Notes: generated from the sequence alone by a model not told the origin. Numbered from the stretch's first letter, positions 6,724 through 16,232 are shown. The stretch: 63,997 nt of DNA from Halobacillus andaensis (GCF_014636475.1 NZ_BMEL01000006.1:1-63997); one strand, 5' to 3'. Program-made: numbers and translations.

Positions 6724-8820
6724 ATGAAGCGATTACGAAATCGACATTCAATGCTCGCCATTATAGCCGCCCTTGTGGTCAGTCCATTAACCCCTCAGAC
6801 AGCAGCTGCTGATAACCATGAAGGGCCTAGTGATCTCGTATTACTGGAAAATGTTCCCCAGGTAGAGGCTGAATTTACTAAGGGTGAACTTGATTTAACA
6901 GCTTTAAACCTTTACGAAGATGGACATTTTACAGAAGCGGATGAAGACCTTAGCTGGTCTTCATCCAACAAAAATGTGGCTACTGTGGATGATGAAGGAA
7001 CTGTAACTCTTTCTGGTAAAAACGGCCGTACATTTATCTCCGTTACGGATGGAACCCATAAAGACCGTATTGCAGTAGATCACAAACCAGCCAGCAGCCA
7101 GGAAGGTAAGCCTGACGTTGAAGGCGAACTCGTGAAGCAAGAAGGCGATCGTTACGAAGTCATTGACCAAGCCATCGATGGCATGACGATACATGAAAAA
7201 GTCGGCCAGATGCTCATGCCTGATTTTAGAAACTGGGATGGTGAAAATGTAACTGAGATGCTGCCTGAAATTGAACAAACGGTGAAAGATTATCACCTGG
7301 GCGGCGTTATCCTTTTTCGTGAAAATGTTGTAACAACAGAGCAAACAGCAGAATTAGTCGCTGATTATCAGGAAGCGTCTGAAAAATATGGACTGCTTAT
7401 GACCATTGACCAGGAAGGCGGCATTGTCACACGCCTGCAATCAGGAACGGACATGCCTGGAAATATGGCACTTGGTGCTACACGTTCTCTGGAAATTACT
7501 GAGGACGTAGGGCATGCCATTGGCTCAGAGCTTGAGTCACTCGGAATTAACATGAACTTAGCACCCGTACTAGACGTAAACAACAATCCTGATAACCCTG
7601 TCATTGGAACACGTTCTTTTGGCGAAGACCCTGACCTTGTCGCAGACCTGGGAATCGCTTATACAAAAGGCTTACAAAGCACCGGGGTAGCCGCTACAGC
7701 GAAGCACTTCCCCGGCCATGGAGACACAGCCGTTGACTCTCACCTCGGCTTGCCTGAAGTACCACACGATAAAGAACGTTTAATGGACGTCGAACTGCAT
7801 CCATTCCAGCAAGCTATGGAAGCGGATATCGACGCCATCATGACGGCACACGTCACGTTCCCTAAGATTGATGATACAAAAGTAACTTCCCAAAAAGATG
7901 GAACTGAAATTTCTTTACCAGCTACACTGTCCCCGAAAGTTCTTACGGGCTTAATGCGTGAGGAAATGGGGTATGAAGGGTTGATCATTACTGACGCTCT
8001 TAACATGAAAGCCATCTCTGATCATTTTGGATCGGTAGACGCGGTCATTCGATCAGTCAAAGCAGGTACAGATATCGTACTGATGCCGGTCGGGCTTGAA
8101 GAAGTAGCTGATGGATTATTAGAGGCTGTAGAGACAGATGAAATCAGCGAAGAACGGATTGAAGAATCAGTCGAACGAATTTTGACTCTTAAATTGAAGC
8201 GCGGCATTATAAAAGCGGAATCCGCTCCGGACATGGATGAGATTATTGCTAATGCTGAAGAAACCGTAGGGTCAGAAGAACATCAAGCGGTGGAAGAAGA
8301 AGCTTCCAATCAATCCATTACGCTATTAAAAAATGATAACGTGCTTCCTTTGGATGCGGATCGTGACGAAAAAGTAGTCGTTATAGGAAACACATTTATC
8401 GACAGGTTGTATGACTCAGTCAGTAAACATAACCAGAACACTGATTTAGTAAAAGCATCAGGTCCTCTAAGTGATGAGCAATTAGCTCAAATGGAGGAAG
8501 CTGATCACATTATTATCGGCACCTATACGTTCAATGTTGCCGGTCGTGATGCAAACAGCCTGCAAATGCAGCTCGCTAACCAGCTAATCAATGAAGTAGA
8601 TACTCCTGTCATCGGTGTAGGCATTCGGAACCCTTATGACGTCATGGCTTACCCAGACGTGGATGGATATTTGGCTCAATATGGGTTTAATGACGTAAGC
8701 TTTGACGCCACAGCCTCCACCCTGTTCGGAGAAAATAACCCTTCAGGTACTCTACCTGTAACGATACCTGGAAAAAACGGAAACGCTCTTTATGAATTTG
8801 GACACGGATTAAATTATTAA
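6724..8820 (+). CDS. nagZ: NagZ-like exported beta-N-acetylglucosaminidase (GH3) with N-terminal Ig-like domain
   Basis: GH3 glycosidase that removes GlcNAc from muropeptides. A signal peptide ends near AAADNHEG. A bacterial Ig-like (BIG2) module follows (about 40-105; LSWSSSNKNVATVD), then the TIM-barrel domain (about 145-480) and a GH3 C-terminal domain to the end. Visible motifs are IDQEGGIVTRL, KHFPGHGDTAVDSH (the His-Asp dyad loop) and the nucleophile region IITDALNMK. At 698 aa it is longer than B. subtilis NagZ because of the Ig module. TTG at 6712 abuts the SD; ATG at 6724 has GGGAG 12 bases upstream and is preferred. It sits 24 bases after amiE. Confidence 0.88.
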   Translation: MKRLRNRHSMLAIIAALVVSPLTPQTAAADNHEGPSDLVLLENVPQVEAEFTKGELDLTALNLYEDGHFTEADEDLSWSSSNKNVATVDDEGTVTLSGKNGRTFISVTDGTHKDRIAVDHKPASSQEGKPDVEGELVKQEGDRYEVIDQAIDGMTIHEKVGQMLMPDFRNWDGENVTEMLPEIEQTVKDYHLGGVILFRENVVTTEQTAELVADYQEASEKYGLLMTIDQEGGIVTRLQSGTDMPGNMALGATRSLEITEDVGHAIGSELESLGINMNLAPVLDVNNNPDNPVIGTRSFGEDPDLVADLGIAYTKGLQSTGVAATAKHFPGHGDTAVDSHLGLPEVPHDKERLMDVELHPFQQAMEADIDAIMTAHVTFPKIDDTKVTSQKDGTEISLPATLSPKVLTGLMREEMGYEGLIITDALNMKAISDHFGSVDAVIRSVKAGTDIVLMPVGLEEVADGLLEAVETDEISEERIEESVERILTLKLKRGIIKAESAPDMDEIIANAEETVGSEEHQAVEEEASNQSITLLKNDNVLPLDADRDEKVVVIGNTFIDRLYDSVSKHNQNTDLVKASGPLSDEQLAQMEEADHIIIGTYTFNVAGRDANSLQMQLANQLINEVDTPVIGVGIRNPYDVMAYPDVDGYLAQYGFNDVSFDATASTLFGENNPSGTLPVTIPGKNGNALYEFGHGLNY

Positions 8821-8826
8821 TAACGG

Positions 8827-8846
8827 AGGGGAGGTGTAGATCCCCT
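8827..8846 (+). other. Small hairpin between nagZ and namZ
   Basis: AGGGGA (8827-8832) pairs with TCCCCT (8841-8846) around an 8-nt loop, and the downstream tract is TCTCCTAATTTTTG. It may be a weak attenuator or an RNA-processing site that lowers namZ expression relative to nagZ. It is too weak to call a terminator with confidence. Confidence 0.35.
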
Positions 8847-8878
8847 TCTCCTAATTTTTGAAAAGGAGTGAAGATGTC

Positions 8879-10147
8879 TTGAATAAACCATTAATCGGAA
8901 TTCTCATGCTCGTGCTCATTCTTTCTACGTTTACGGTCGTGTTTGCAGAAAAGGGTGAAACCAATGGTAAGCAAAAAGGCAAAAATAAGAACTTCCAGCT
9001 AGGTGTTGAAGTTTTACTCGATGAAGAGAAAGAATTGATTGAAGGGAAAAACGTAGGGTTAATTACAAACCCGACAGGCGTCGATAAAGATTTAAACAGT
9101 ATCGTTGATATTCTGAATGAAGATCCTGATGTAGACCTGACCGCTCTTTATGGACCGGAGCACGGCGTTCGCGGAAGTGCTCAAGCGGGTGAATATGTGG
9201 AATACTATATCGACGAACAAACTGGCCTGCCAGTATACAGCTTGTATGGGGAAACACGCAAGCCTACGCCAGAGATGCTAGAAGGTATTGACGTATTGCT
9301 TTTCGACATCCAGGATGTAGGAACTCGGTTCTATACGTATATCTACACAATGGCTTACGCGATGGAAGCCGCTCAAGAAAACGATATTCCTTTTGTCGTA
9401 TTGGATCGACCAAACCCACTAAGCGGAGATAAAGTAGAAGGTCCCGTATTAGAAGAAGAGTATAAATCTTTTGTAGGAAATTATGAAATTCCGCTTCGCC
9501 ACGGCATGACAGTCGGTGAACTTGCTCAGCTGTTCAATGAGGAATTTGAAATTGGTGCTGATTTAACAGTGGTCGAAATGGATAAGTGGAAGCGTGACAT
9601 GTATTATGATGATACACCACTTGATTTTGTGGCTCCATCACCAAACATGCCGACAACAGAAACCGCTCTCGTCTATCCTGGCGCAGCTTTAATTGAAGGA
9701 ACCAACGTTTCAGAAGGCCGAGGAACAACTCAGCCGTTTGAGCTAATTGGAGCTCCTTTTATTAACAGCACAGAGCTGGCTGCTGAGCTGAACAGCTTGA
9801 ATTTACCAGGCGTTACCTTCCGCGCTGCCTCCTTTACACCTAGCTTTTCCAAACATCAGGGTGTATTGAGCAATGGCGTAGAGATACACGTGAACCATAA
9901 AGAATCGTACCAGCCTGTAGAAACTGGCCTTCACCTTGTGAAGACGATCCACGATATGTATCCTGAAGATTTTGCCTTCCGCGCAGAGAATTCAGCCGGC
10001 ATTTCTTTCTTCGATAACCTGATCGGAAACGGATGGGTTCGTGAAGCAATTGAGAACGGTGAATCTGTGGAAGAGATTAAAGCGGAATGGGAAGATGAAT
10101 TGAATGAATTCAAGGAAATACGTGAACAATACTTGCTTTATAAGTAA
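8879..10147 (+). CDS. namZ: NamZ-like exo-beta-N-acetylmuramidase (DUF1343)
   Basis: Member of the DUF1343 family. The B. subtilis homologue NamZ (YbbC) removes terminal MurNAc from peptide-free peptidoglycan chains. A signal peptide (MNKPLIGILMLVLI...VFA) is followed by a domain of about 390 residues with the hallmark GPEHGVRG and TNVSEGRGTT segments. The frame opens at TTG 8858, but that codon precedes the SD AAGGAG (8862-8867). TTG at 8879, 11 bases after the SD, is the likely start and gives 422 aa. Last gene of the operon; with AmiE and NagZ it can take glycan ends apart to MurNAc and GlcNAc outside the cell. Confidence 0.88.
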   Translation: MNKPLIGILMLVLILSTFTVVFAEKGETNGKQKGKNKNFQLGVEVLLDEEKELIEGKNVGLITNPTGVDKDLNSIVDILNEDPDVDLTALYGPEHGVRGSAQAGEYVEYYIDEQTGLPVYSLYGETRKPTPEMLEGIDVLLFDIQDVGTRFYTYIYTMAYAMEAAQENDIPFVVLDRPNPLSGDKVEGPVLEEEYKSFVGNYEIPLRHGMTVGELAQLFNEEFEIGADLTVVEMDKWKRDMYYDDTPLDFVAPSPNMPTTETALVYPGAALIEGTNVSEGRGTTQPFELIGAPFINSTELAAELNSLNLPGVTFRAASFTPSFSKHQGVLSNGVEIHVNHKESYQPVETGLHLVKTIHDMYPEDFAFRAENSAGISFFDNLIGNGWVREAIENGESVEEIKAEWEDELNEFKEIREQYLLYK

Positions 10148-10152
10148 ATAAG

Positions 10153-10190
10153 AATACCCCGGGCTCTAAGATGAGGTCCGGGGTATTTTT
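10153..10190 (+). terminator. Terminator of the amiE-nagZ-namZ operon
   Basis: A perfect 10-bp GC-rich stem (10153-10162 with 10178-10187) is followed by TTTTTG on the plus strand. Confidence 0.92.
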
Positions 10191-10283
10191 GTGAGAATCG
10201 AATACGGAGGGCACCGGTTTGATGAGCGGTTTCTGAGAATTTTGTTCATCAGCGATTTTGAGGGGTTTATGGTCTTCATAATA

Positions 10284-10325
10284 ATAAAAAAGCTCTCTTC
10301 CCGATATAAGGAAAAGAGCTTTTTG
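10284..10325 (-). terminator. Terminator of rplM-rpsI
   Basis: A stem of about 14 bp (AAGCTCTC arm with one mismatch, loop TATAT) runs into TTTTTTATTATT on the minus strand, just after rpsI. Together with the namZ terminator it insulates two convergent transcripts. Confidence 0.88.
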
Positions 10326-10337
10326 TGATAAAAGATA

Positions 10338-10730
10338 TTAACGCTTAGAGAACTGTGGAGCACGACGAGCACCTTTAAGACCGTATTTCTTACGCTCTTT
10401 CATACGTGCGTCACGCGTTAGAAGTCCTGCGCGCTTAAGTGGTGTACGGTATTCTGGGTCTGCTTGAAGCAGAGCACGAGCGATTCCGTGACGGATCGCA
10501 CCAGCTTGACCAGTGAAACCTCCACCATCTACGTTTACATATACATCATAGTTTCCTTCAGTTTCTGTAACAGCTAGAGGCTGCTTCAGAATTGTACGAA
10601 GTGTTTCATATGGGAAAAAGTCTTCAGCATCACGCTTATTTACTACTACACGACCAGTTCCTGGAACAAGACGTACACGAGCTGTTGACTTTTTACGACG
10701 TCCAGTACCGGAGTATTGTACTTGTGCCAC
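10338..10730 (-). CDS. rpsI: 30S ribosomal protein S9
   Basis: Universal S9, 130 aa. The C-terminal tail [11 protein letters not shown], which reaches the P-site tRNA in the 30S subunit, is intact, as is the N-terminal [16 protein letters not shown]. It starts at GTG 10730 with SD GGGAGGTA. It is co-transcribed with rplM, 23 bp upstream, a pairing kept across bacteria. Confidence 0.98.
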   Translation of the reverse strand: MAQVQYSGTGRRKKSTARVRLVPGTGRVVVNKRDAEDFFPYETLRTILKQPLAVTETEGNYDVYVNVDGGGFTGQAGAIRHGIARALLQADPEYRTPLKRAGLLTRDARMKERKKYGLKGARRAPQFSKR

Positions 10731-10753
10731 TCTCGATTACCTCCCTTTTTTTA

Positions 10754-11191
10754 TTATCCGCGAAGTTCGTAAACTTCTGGTTGTTGTGCTTCATGCTTAT
10801 GCTCAGATCCAGCGTATACATGAAGTTTCTTGCCCATTTTGCGTCCTAGGCTTCCTTTAGGCAGCATACCTTTAACAGCAAGCTCAAGCATTTGCTCTGG
10901 GTATTTGTTACGCATTTCGTTAGCTGTGCGCTGCTTCAAACCACCTGGGTGATTTGAGTGACGGTAATAAATCTTATCGTTGATTTTGTTACCTGTTAGT
11001 TCGATTTCTCCAGCGTTGATGATGATGACATGGTCACCTGTGTCAACGTGTGGAGTATACGTAGGTTTATTTTTACCGCGAAGGATCGCAGCAACTTCGC
11101 TTGCCAGACGGCCAAGTGTTTGCCCTGCAGCATCCACTACGTACCATTTGCGGTCCACGTTGTTTTCATTTGCCATGAAAGTTGTGCGCAT
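10754..11191 (-). CDS. rplM: 50S ribosomal protein L13
   Basis: L13, 145 aa, an early-assembling 23S rRNA binder. It has the expected N-terminus [20 protein letters not shown] and the [12 protein letters not shown] motif. It heads the rplM-rpsI operon, with its own promoter at 11306-11335 and a roughly 110-nt leader, so this pair is regulated apart from the large upstream cluster. Confidence 0.98.
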   Translation of the reverse strand: MRTTFMANENNVDRKWYVVDAAGQTLGRLASEVAAILRGKNKPTYTPHVDTGDHVIIINAGEIELTGNKINDKIYYRHSNHPGGLKQRTANEMRNKYPEQMLELAVKGMLPKGSLGRKMGKKLHVYAGSEHKHEAQQPEVYELRG

Positions 11192-11300
11192 ATCGGTTTC
11201 CCTCCTGAATGGTTAGTTTCACAAAACTGATTGATTGATTATTTATCTCAAAATACGATTAGTTTCCGGGGCTAACCGTGGTATAGAAATAAAATGCCAT
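11192..11300 (-). promoter_or_regulatory. rplM leader RNA, candidate L13 autoregulatory leader
   Basis: The region between the promoter and the rplM start contains a 7-bp hairpin on the minus strand (CGGTTAG with CTAATCG, loop CCCCGGAAA) at about 11254-11277. Rfam describes an L13 leader at this place in Bacillaceae. Position and size fit, but I did not match the covariance model, so the identity is inferred. Confidence 0.5.
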
Positions 11301-11305
11301 AGATT

Positions 11306-11335
11306 ATAATATAACACTCTTGTCCTCGATGTCAA
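11306..11335 (-). promoter_or_regulatory. Sigma-A promoter of rplM-rpsI
   Basis: Consensus -35 TTGACA (11330-11335) and -10 TATTAT (11306-11311) with an 18-bp spacer. An overlapping TATAAT lies three bases further downstream. Confidence 0.8.
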
Positions 11336-11373
11336 GAGTCTAAACGCAAGGAAACGTTGTTTTTTTATCTTTC

Positions 11374-11443
11374 TCGGTACCAGGTACCGAAAGGCGATAT
11401 AAAAATCATGGAACCATATTTTGTTTTTCGGTACCTGGCACCA
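11374..11443. repeat. REPIN-like inverted doublet between truA and rplM
   Basis: The first unit (11374-11390) is a perfect 17-bp palindrome, TCGGTACCAGGTACCGA. The second (11428-11443) reads TCGGTACCTGGCACCA, a near copy of the first in inverted orientation. About 37 bp of AT-rich sequence separates them. Such paired palindromes of the GGTACCTGG(C/T)ACC type resemble extragenic palindromic repeats found in many Bacillaceae. No other copy is seen in this window. Confidence 0.6.
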
Positions 11444-11444
11444 A

Positions 11445-12185
11445 TTAATAATCTACCTTCCATAAAAACAGACCATGAGGCGGAGCTGTCTTACCCGCAG
11501 CTTCCCGATCTAAAGCTTCGATCATTGCTTTTAAATCTTCTGGCTCTCGCTCGCCTCTTCCTACTTCTAGTATTGTCCCTACTAAAATTCGGACCATATT
11601 ATAGAGAAAGCCGCTCCCCTTAAATATAAACGTCAATTCAGCACCATCTTTCTCAATGAATGCTTGATGAATTGTCCTCACTTTACTTCCTTTTACATCA
11701 GTCCGCGATGAACAAAACGAAGTAAAGTCATGCTCTCCCTCAATGATTCGGCATGCCTTTTTCATAGCTTCCAAATTAAGCGGTATTTTTACATGGCAGG
11801 AAAAGTGCCGGCGAAAGATATCAGGTTCCCGACTGTTCCATACAAAGTATCGATACTCTTTACCTGTTGCGTCGTAGCGTGCATGAAAGTCATCGGCTGC
11901 CTCTTCTGCGTCAGCAATGTGAATATCAGGTGGCAGCATGGAATCAAGGGCACGTTTCCAATTGGATGGCGGAATGGTTAAATTCGTATCAAAGTGAATG
12001 ACCTGACCTTTTGCATGAACGCCGGAATCTGTTCGGCCGGACGCTGTGATCTTCACCTTTTCCCCTTTGTGCATTTTCGCTAATGCTTTTTCAAGTTCTT
12101 CTTGAACCGTGTTTCCATTAGGCTGCACTTGGTACCCCGCATAACGGGTACCGTCATACGCCACTATACATTTTAAACGGGGCAT
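11445..12185 (-). CDS. truA: tRNA pseudouridine synthase A
   Basis: Converts U38-U40 of the tRNA anticodon arm to pseudouridine. The catalytic Asp motif TASGRTDSGVHAKGQ is present and the N-terminus MPRLKCIVAYDGTRYAGYQ is typical. The frame is open to 12233, but ATG at 12185 follows GGAGGAG and gives 246 aa, the family length. It lies 16 bp after ecfT, last in the ecfA1-ecfA2-ecfT-truA unit, as in B. subtilis. Confidence 0.96.
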   Translation of the reverse strand: MPRLKCIVAYDGTRYAGYQVQPNGNTVQEELEKALAKMHKGEKVKITASGRTDSGVHAKGQVIHFDTNLTIPPSNWKRALDSMLPPDIHIADAEEAADDFHARYDATGKEYRYFVWNSREPDIFRRHFSCHVKIPLNLEAMKKACRIIEGEHDFTSFCSSRTDVKGSKVRTIHQAFIEKDGAELTFIFKGSGFLYNMVRILVGTILEVGRGEREPEDLKAMIEALDREAAGKTAPPHGLFLWKVDY

Positions 12186-12201
12186 AATGCTCTCCTCCAA
12201 C

Positions 12202-12999
12202 TTAGTTCCTTGTAAAAAATAATCCGATCGCAAGCAGTAGAAATAAACCGCTGATCATATAGTCCATTCGCCCAACCTGTAACTCTCTTAATTTTGTTCG
12301 CCCTTCGCCACCTTTATAACCACGCGCTTCCATGGCCATAGCCAGCTCCTCAGCCCTTTTAAACGCACTGACAAACAATGGTACTAAAAGTGGGATAATC
12401 GCTTTTATACGGTCTTTAAATGAGCCTGTGCGGAAATCTACTCCTCGAGATGCCTGGGCTTTTGAAATCTTCTCGGTTTCTTGCATAAGCGTCGGGATAA
12501 AACGCAGTGAAATCGACATCATTAAGGCTAATTCGTGAACAGGAAAGCGCACTTTCTTTAAAGGCCCTAGTAAGTGCTCTATCGCATCGGTAATTTCAAT
12601 TGGAGTGGTCGTTAACGTGAGTAAGGAGGTTACCATAATCAGCAGGAAAAACCTAAGTGAAATCGTTGCTCCTTGGATGACAGCTTCACGATAGAGATCC
12701 CACCCTAATACCGTTGCGATCACTTCCCCTTCTCTAGTAACAAACAGATGAAGCAAGAACGTAAAAGCAATCAAAAACCAGACAGGCTTTAATCCTTTTA
12801 AAATATAGCGAACTTTAATTCTCGTAGCAAAAGCACTTCCTACAGCAAATAAAGTCAACAACCCATAACTCATAACGGAATTAGCAAAAAATACGATCAC
12901 AACAAAGAAAAAGATAATAGCAATTTTTGTTCGAGGGTCTAGTCTGTGGACAACGGAGCTGCCCGGGATGTATTGACCAATCATCATCGTGCTACTCAT
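12202..12999 (-). CDS. ecfT: ECF transporter transmembrane component EcfT
   Basis: Transmembrane T-component that couples the two EcfA ATPases to interchangeable vitamin-binding S-components. About five to six membrane segments are visible. The two Ala-Arg-Gly coupling motifs that contact the ATPases are present: [10 protein letters not shown] and MEARGYKGG. It overlaps the end of ecfA2 by 8 bp, indicating translational coupling. The substrate depends on S-components encoded elsewhere. Confidence 0.95.
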   Translation of the reverse strand: MSSTMMIGQYIPGSSVVHRLDPRTKIAIIFFFVVIVFFANSVMSYGLLTLFAVGSAFATRIKVRYILKGLKPVWFLIAFTFLLHLFVTREGEVIATVLGWDLYREAVIQGATISLRFFLLIMVTSLLTLTTTPIEITDAIEHLLGPLKKVRFPVHELALMMSISLRFIPTLMQETEKISKAQASRGVDFRTGSFKDRIKAIIPLLVPLFVSAFKRAEELAMAMEARGYKGGEGRTKLRELQVGRMDYMISGLFLLLAIGLFFTRN

Positions 13000-13864
13000 G
13001 ATCGTGCCCCCCTTTGACTAGCTGGGCGAGTTCTTTTGCTAATTCAGTTATTGACTGGCCATGGTATGAATGATGAACATCAAATTTATCGCTAACCTTA
13101 GTTATAAACTCAATAACCTCTGGAACATCCAGTTGGACAGCTTGAAGCGATTCTTTTTGTTTAAATAATTCAATAGGCGCCCCTTCTTGATACACTTCAC
13201 CATGATTAAGAATAATGACGTGATCCGCATAGGCAAGTGCATCCTCCATGCTATGAGTAACAAGTACAGTGGTTAATTGCTTCTCTTGATGAAGCCGTGA
13301 GAACATATTCATAATTTCCTTTTGTCCTCTAGGGTCTAAACCAGCGGTAGGTTCATCTAATACGAGAACTTCCGGATTCATAGCCAGCACTCCCGCTATA
13401 GCAACACGCCGCATTTGGCCTCCACTTAGATCAAACGGAGAACGAGCTAACATGGATTCATCCAAACGAACAGCCTTAATCGCCTCTTTTGTACGGTTAT
13501 CAATCTCTGTTTCGTTTACTCCAAAATTCGCTGGTCCAAAGGCAATATCCTTTTCAACCGTTTCTTCAAAGAGCTGATGTTCAGGATATTGGAAAACCAC
13601 TCCTACCTTTTCACGCAACTCACGAAGCTTTTTGTTTTTCTCGTCAGCTAAAAGCTGGTAAGGCCCTATGGTTACTGAACCTTCTGTCGGCTGCACTAAA
13701 CCATTTAAGTGTTGAATCAACGTCGATTTACCAGATCCTGTATGACCAATGATAGCTACAAAAGATCCGGAGTCGATATGAAAAGAGAGGTCGTGTAATG
13801 CTTTGTATTCGAAAGGGCTATTTGGCTGATACGTATAGCTTACATTCTTGAACGTAATGTCCAT
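12992..13864 (-). CDS. ecfA2: ECF transporter ATPase EcfA2
   Basis: ABC-type ATPase of the group II energy-coupling-factor module. Walker [10 protein letters not shown], the signature [13 protein letters not shown] and Walker [13 protein letters not shown] are intact. At 290 aa it has the expected C-terminal extension. It overlaps ecfA1 by 25 bp and ecfT by 8 bp, so the three subunits are made together. Confidence 0.95.
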   Translation of the reverse strand: MDITFKNVSYTYQPNSPFEYKALHDLSFHIDSGSFVAIIGHTGSGKSTLIQHLNGLVQPTEGSVTIGPYQLLADEKNKKLRELREKVGVVFQYPEHQLFEETVEKDIAFGPANFGVNETEIDNRTKEAIKAVRLDESMLARSPFDLSGGQMRRVAIAGVLAMNPEVLVLDEPTAGLDPRGQKEIMNMFSRLHQEKQLTTVLVTHSMEDALAYADHVIILNHGEVYQEGAPIELFKQKESLQAVQLDVPEVIEFITKVSDKFDVHHSYHGQSITELAKELAQLVKGGHDHE

Positions 13865-14679
13865 AATTCCTCCAACAACTCCTGGTGATTAAGTGGCTCA
13901 CGTGTAAGGGTAAGACCAGCAGACTGAAGCTCCTCTGCTAGCTTTGTTACAAATGGAGTATCTAAGCCAATCTTTTGTAACTGCTCTTTCCTGGAAAATA
14001 CTTCTCTCGGGCCAGCTTCAAGCCAAACTTCACCCTCGTTCATAACCATCACACGATCTGCTTGCGTTACTTCTAACAAGTCATGAGTAATTGTTACTAA
14101 TGATAGGTTTCTCTGGTCTTGAACATCAAGTACGGTATTTAATATTTCTTTTCTCCCTTTTGGATCAAGCATGGCGGTTGCTTCATCCAAAATAATGTAC
14201 TTTGGTGAAACAGCAAGTACGCTGGCAATAGCCACTCGCTGCTTTTGCCCACCCGACAGTCGATGAGGTTCGTGGTATTCATAGTCACTCATTCCTACGG
14301 CCGATAAACTTTCAGTGATTCGTTCAATCATTAGCTTTCTTGGCATCCCGTGGTTCTCCATACCAAATGCAACATCGTCTCTGACCGTTGTACCTACGAA
14401 TTGGTTGTCAGGGTTCTGAAAAACCATCCCCACGTTTTTACGTACGTCCCAAATGGTTTCTTGATTCACCAGCTGACCGTTAACATAGATCTCTCCTTCT
14501 TGAGGAAATAACAATCCATTCATAAGTTTTGCAATCGTTGATTTACCAGAGCCATTGTGACCAATGATCGCGACCCATTCATTGGCGTGGATGGTAAAAC
14601 TAACATTTTTTAATACCCAGGGCATATCATCTTGATAACGGAACGAGACATTTCTAAACTCCATCTTACTATGATCCAT
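13840..14679 (-). CDS. ecfA1: ECF transporter ATPase EcfA1
   Basis: First ATPase of the energy-coupling-factor module. Walker [10 protein letters not shown], the signature [12 protein letters not shown] and a Walker B ending LDEATAMLD, with the Ala typical of EcfA1, are visible. The frame is open to 14727. ATG at 14679 is chosen because GGAGG lies about 9 bases upstream; it gives 279 aa. It begins a new unit after the rplQ terminator. Confidence 0.95.
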   Translation of the reverse strand: MDHSKMEFRNVSFRYQDDMPWVLKNVSFTIHANEWVAIIGHNGSGKSTIAKLMNGLLFPQEGEIYVNGQLVNQETIWDVRKNVGMVFQNPDNQFVGTTVRDDVAFGMENHGMPRKLMIERITESLSAVGMSDYEYHEPHRLSGGQKQRVAIASVLAVSPKYIILDEATAMLDPKGRKEILNTVLDVQDQRNLSLVTITHDLLEVTQADRVMVMNEGEVWLEAGPREVFSRKEQLQKIGLDTPFVTKLAEELQSAGLTLTREPLNHQELLEELWTLRSRM

Positions 14680-14695
14680 TGTGTGATCCTCCGCT

Positions 14696-14724
14696 CTACT
14701 AATTTCCCGGGAAATATTTTTCAA
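14696..14724 (-). promoter_or_regulatory. Candidate ecfA1 promoter with palindrome in the spacer
   Basis: TTGAAA (14719-14724) and a weak -10 TAGTAG (14696-14701) are 17 bp apart. A perfect 14-bp palindrome, ATTTCCCGGGAAAT (14702-14715), fills most of that spacer. This would suit an operator, though no regulator is identified. The -10 is poor, so the promoter call is tentative. Confidence 0.4.
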
Positions 14725-14774
14725 CATTTATCTATTATTTCCGACATATTTCCTTATTTCTAAATAAGTGCAAT

Positions 14775-14824
14775 AAAAAAAGGGCTGGAGTAAACCTCTT
14801 GTAGAGATTCTCGTCCTGCCCTTT
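14775..14824 (-). terminator. Terminator after rplQ
   Basis: AAAGGGC and GCCCTTT form the base of a long hairpin with internal pairing, followed by T7 on the minus strand. It ends the S10-spc-alpha transcription unit before ecfA1. Confidence 0.85.
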
Positions 14825-14847
14825 ACACCCATTAAAAAATGGAGATA

Positions 14848-15207
14848 TTAAACGAGTTCAATGATCGCCATTTTTGCTCCGTCACCTTGGCGCTCGCCTA
14901 GCTTAAGCACGCGAGTGTAACCGCCTTGACGTTCCTCATAGCGTGGTGCAATGTCAGAGAACAGCTTTTGAAGGGCTGTTTGGTCTCCTTCTTCATTCGC
15001 ATCAGCTTTATAAAGGAATGATTCAGCTTGACGACGAGCGTGTAGATCGCCACGCTTACCTAGTGTAATCATCTTCTCTACAACAGAACGAAGCTCTTTC
15101 GCTTTAGCTTCTGTTGTTTCGATACGTTCATGAATGATCAAGTCTGTAGCTAAGTTACGAAGTAGCGCCATACGTTGATCAGTAGTACGTCCTAATTTTC
15201 TAGCCAT
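14848..15207 (-). CDS. rplQ: 50S ribosomal protein L17
   Basis: L17, 119 aa, near the peptide tunnel exit. The N-terminus [20 protein letters not shown] and the acidic-basic insert typical of Firmicutes are present. It is the last gene of the alpha operon, 46 bp after rpoA and directly before a terminator. Confidence 0.98.
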   Translation of the reverse strand: MARKLGRTTDQRMALLRNLATDLIIHERIETTEAKAKELRSVVEKMITLGKRGDLHARRQAESFLYKADANEEGDQTALQKLFSDIAPRYEERQGGYTRVLKLGERQGDGAKMAIIELV

Positions 15208-15253
15208 GGATTATCCCTCCCTTTTAGGAATCTCTTAGATGTGACCGATCCAT

Positions 15254-16198
15254 TTAATCTTCTTTTCTTAAACCTAGTCCGAGCTCATCTAGTTTGTGCT
15301 TCACTTCTTCAAGAGATTTACGACCGAGATTACGAACTTTCATCATATCGTCCTCTGATTTATTCGCAAGCTCTTGAACTGTATTAATTCCTGCACGTTT
15401 CAAGCAGTTATAAGAACGGACAGACAAATCAAGCTCTTCGATTGTCATCTCAAGAACTTTTTCTTTTTGGTCCTCTTCCTTTTCGACCATGATTTCAGCT
15501 TTTTGAGCTTCGTCAGTTAGGCCGACAAAGATATTGAGGTGTTCCATATAGATTTTTGCTCCAAGTGAGATCGCTTCTTCAGGACGAATGCTTCCATCAG
15601 TCCACACGTCCAAAGTTAGCTTATCAAAGTTTGAAGTTTGACCAATCCGTGTGTTCTCAACTTGATACGTTACACGAGAAACAGGTGTGAAGATAGAATC
15701 AACTGGAATTACTCCAATTGGTAAATCATCATGATTGTTTCCTTCAGCTGGACGATATCCTCGGCCACGCTCAGCGGTAATACGCATACGTAGCGGTGTG
15801 TTACTGTCCAGTGTAGCAATATGAAGGTCTGGGTTTAGTACTTCTACATCACTATCGTGCGTAATATCTGCTGCAGTTACCTTACCTTCCGTCTGTACAT
15901 CAATCTCTAAAGTCTTTTCTTCATCAGAATAAATCTTCAAAGCTAGTTTCTTTAAGTTGAGTACAACGGTTGTTACATCTTCCACGACACCTTCAATTGT
16001 TGAGAATTCATGGAGAACCCCATCAATTTGTACAGATGTAACAGCTGCACCAGGTAGTGAGGATAATAAAATACGACGTAAGGAGTTACCTAGTGTTGTA
16101 CCATATCCACGCTCAAGCGGTTCAACGACGAATTTACCGAATGTGGAATCACTGCTGATCTCAACCGGTTCAATTTTTGGCTTTTCAATTTCGATCAT
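15254..16198 (-). CDS. rpoA: RNA polymerase alpha subunit
   Basis: Alpha subunit, 314 aa. The N-terminal assembly domain (about 1-225; [20 protein letters not shown]) and the C-terminal DNA-binding domain with its helix-hairpin-helix (about 245-314; [27 protein letters not shown]) are intact. It dimerises to nucleate core enzyme assembly with the RpoB and RpoC encoded upstream in this window. A strong hairpin lies 35 bp upstream (16233-16255). Confidence 0.98.
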   Translation of the reverse strand: MIEIEKPKIEPVEISSDSTFGKFVVEPLERGYGTTLGNSLRRILLSSLPGAAVTSVQIDGVLHEFSTIEGVVEDVTTVVLNLKKLALKIYSDEEKTLEIDVQTEGKVTAADITHDSDVEVLNPDLHIATLDSNTPLRMRITAERGRGYRPAEGNNHDDLPIGVIPVDSIFTPVSRVTYQVENTRIGQTSNFDKLTLDVWTDGSIRPEEAISLGAKIYMEHLNIFVGLTDEAQKAEIMVEKEEDQKEKVLEMTIEELDLSVRSYNCLKRAGINTVQELANKSEDDMMKVRNLGRKSLEEVKHKLDELGLGLRKED

Positions 16199-16232
16199 TT
16201 AAACAAAACCCTCCTTCAAAACGTCGAAACCT

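Noticed and set aside
8858-8878. TTG 8858 as the namZ start
   Set aside because: It would place the SD AAGGAG inside the coding region and add charged residues before the signal peptide.
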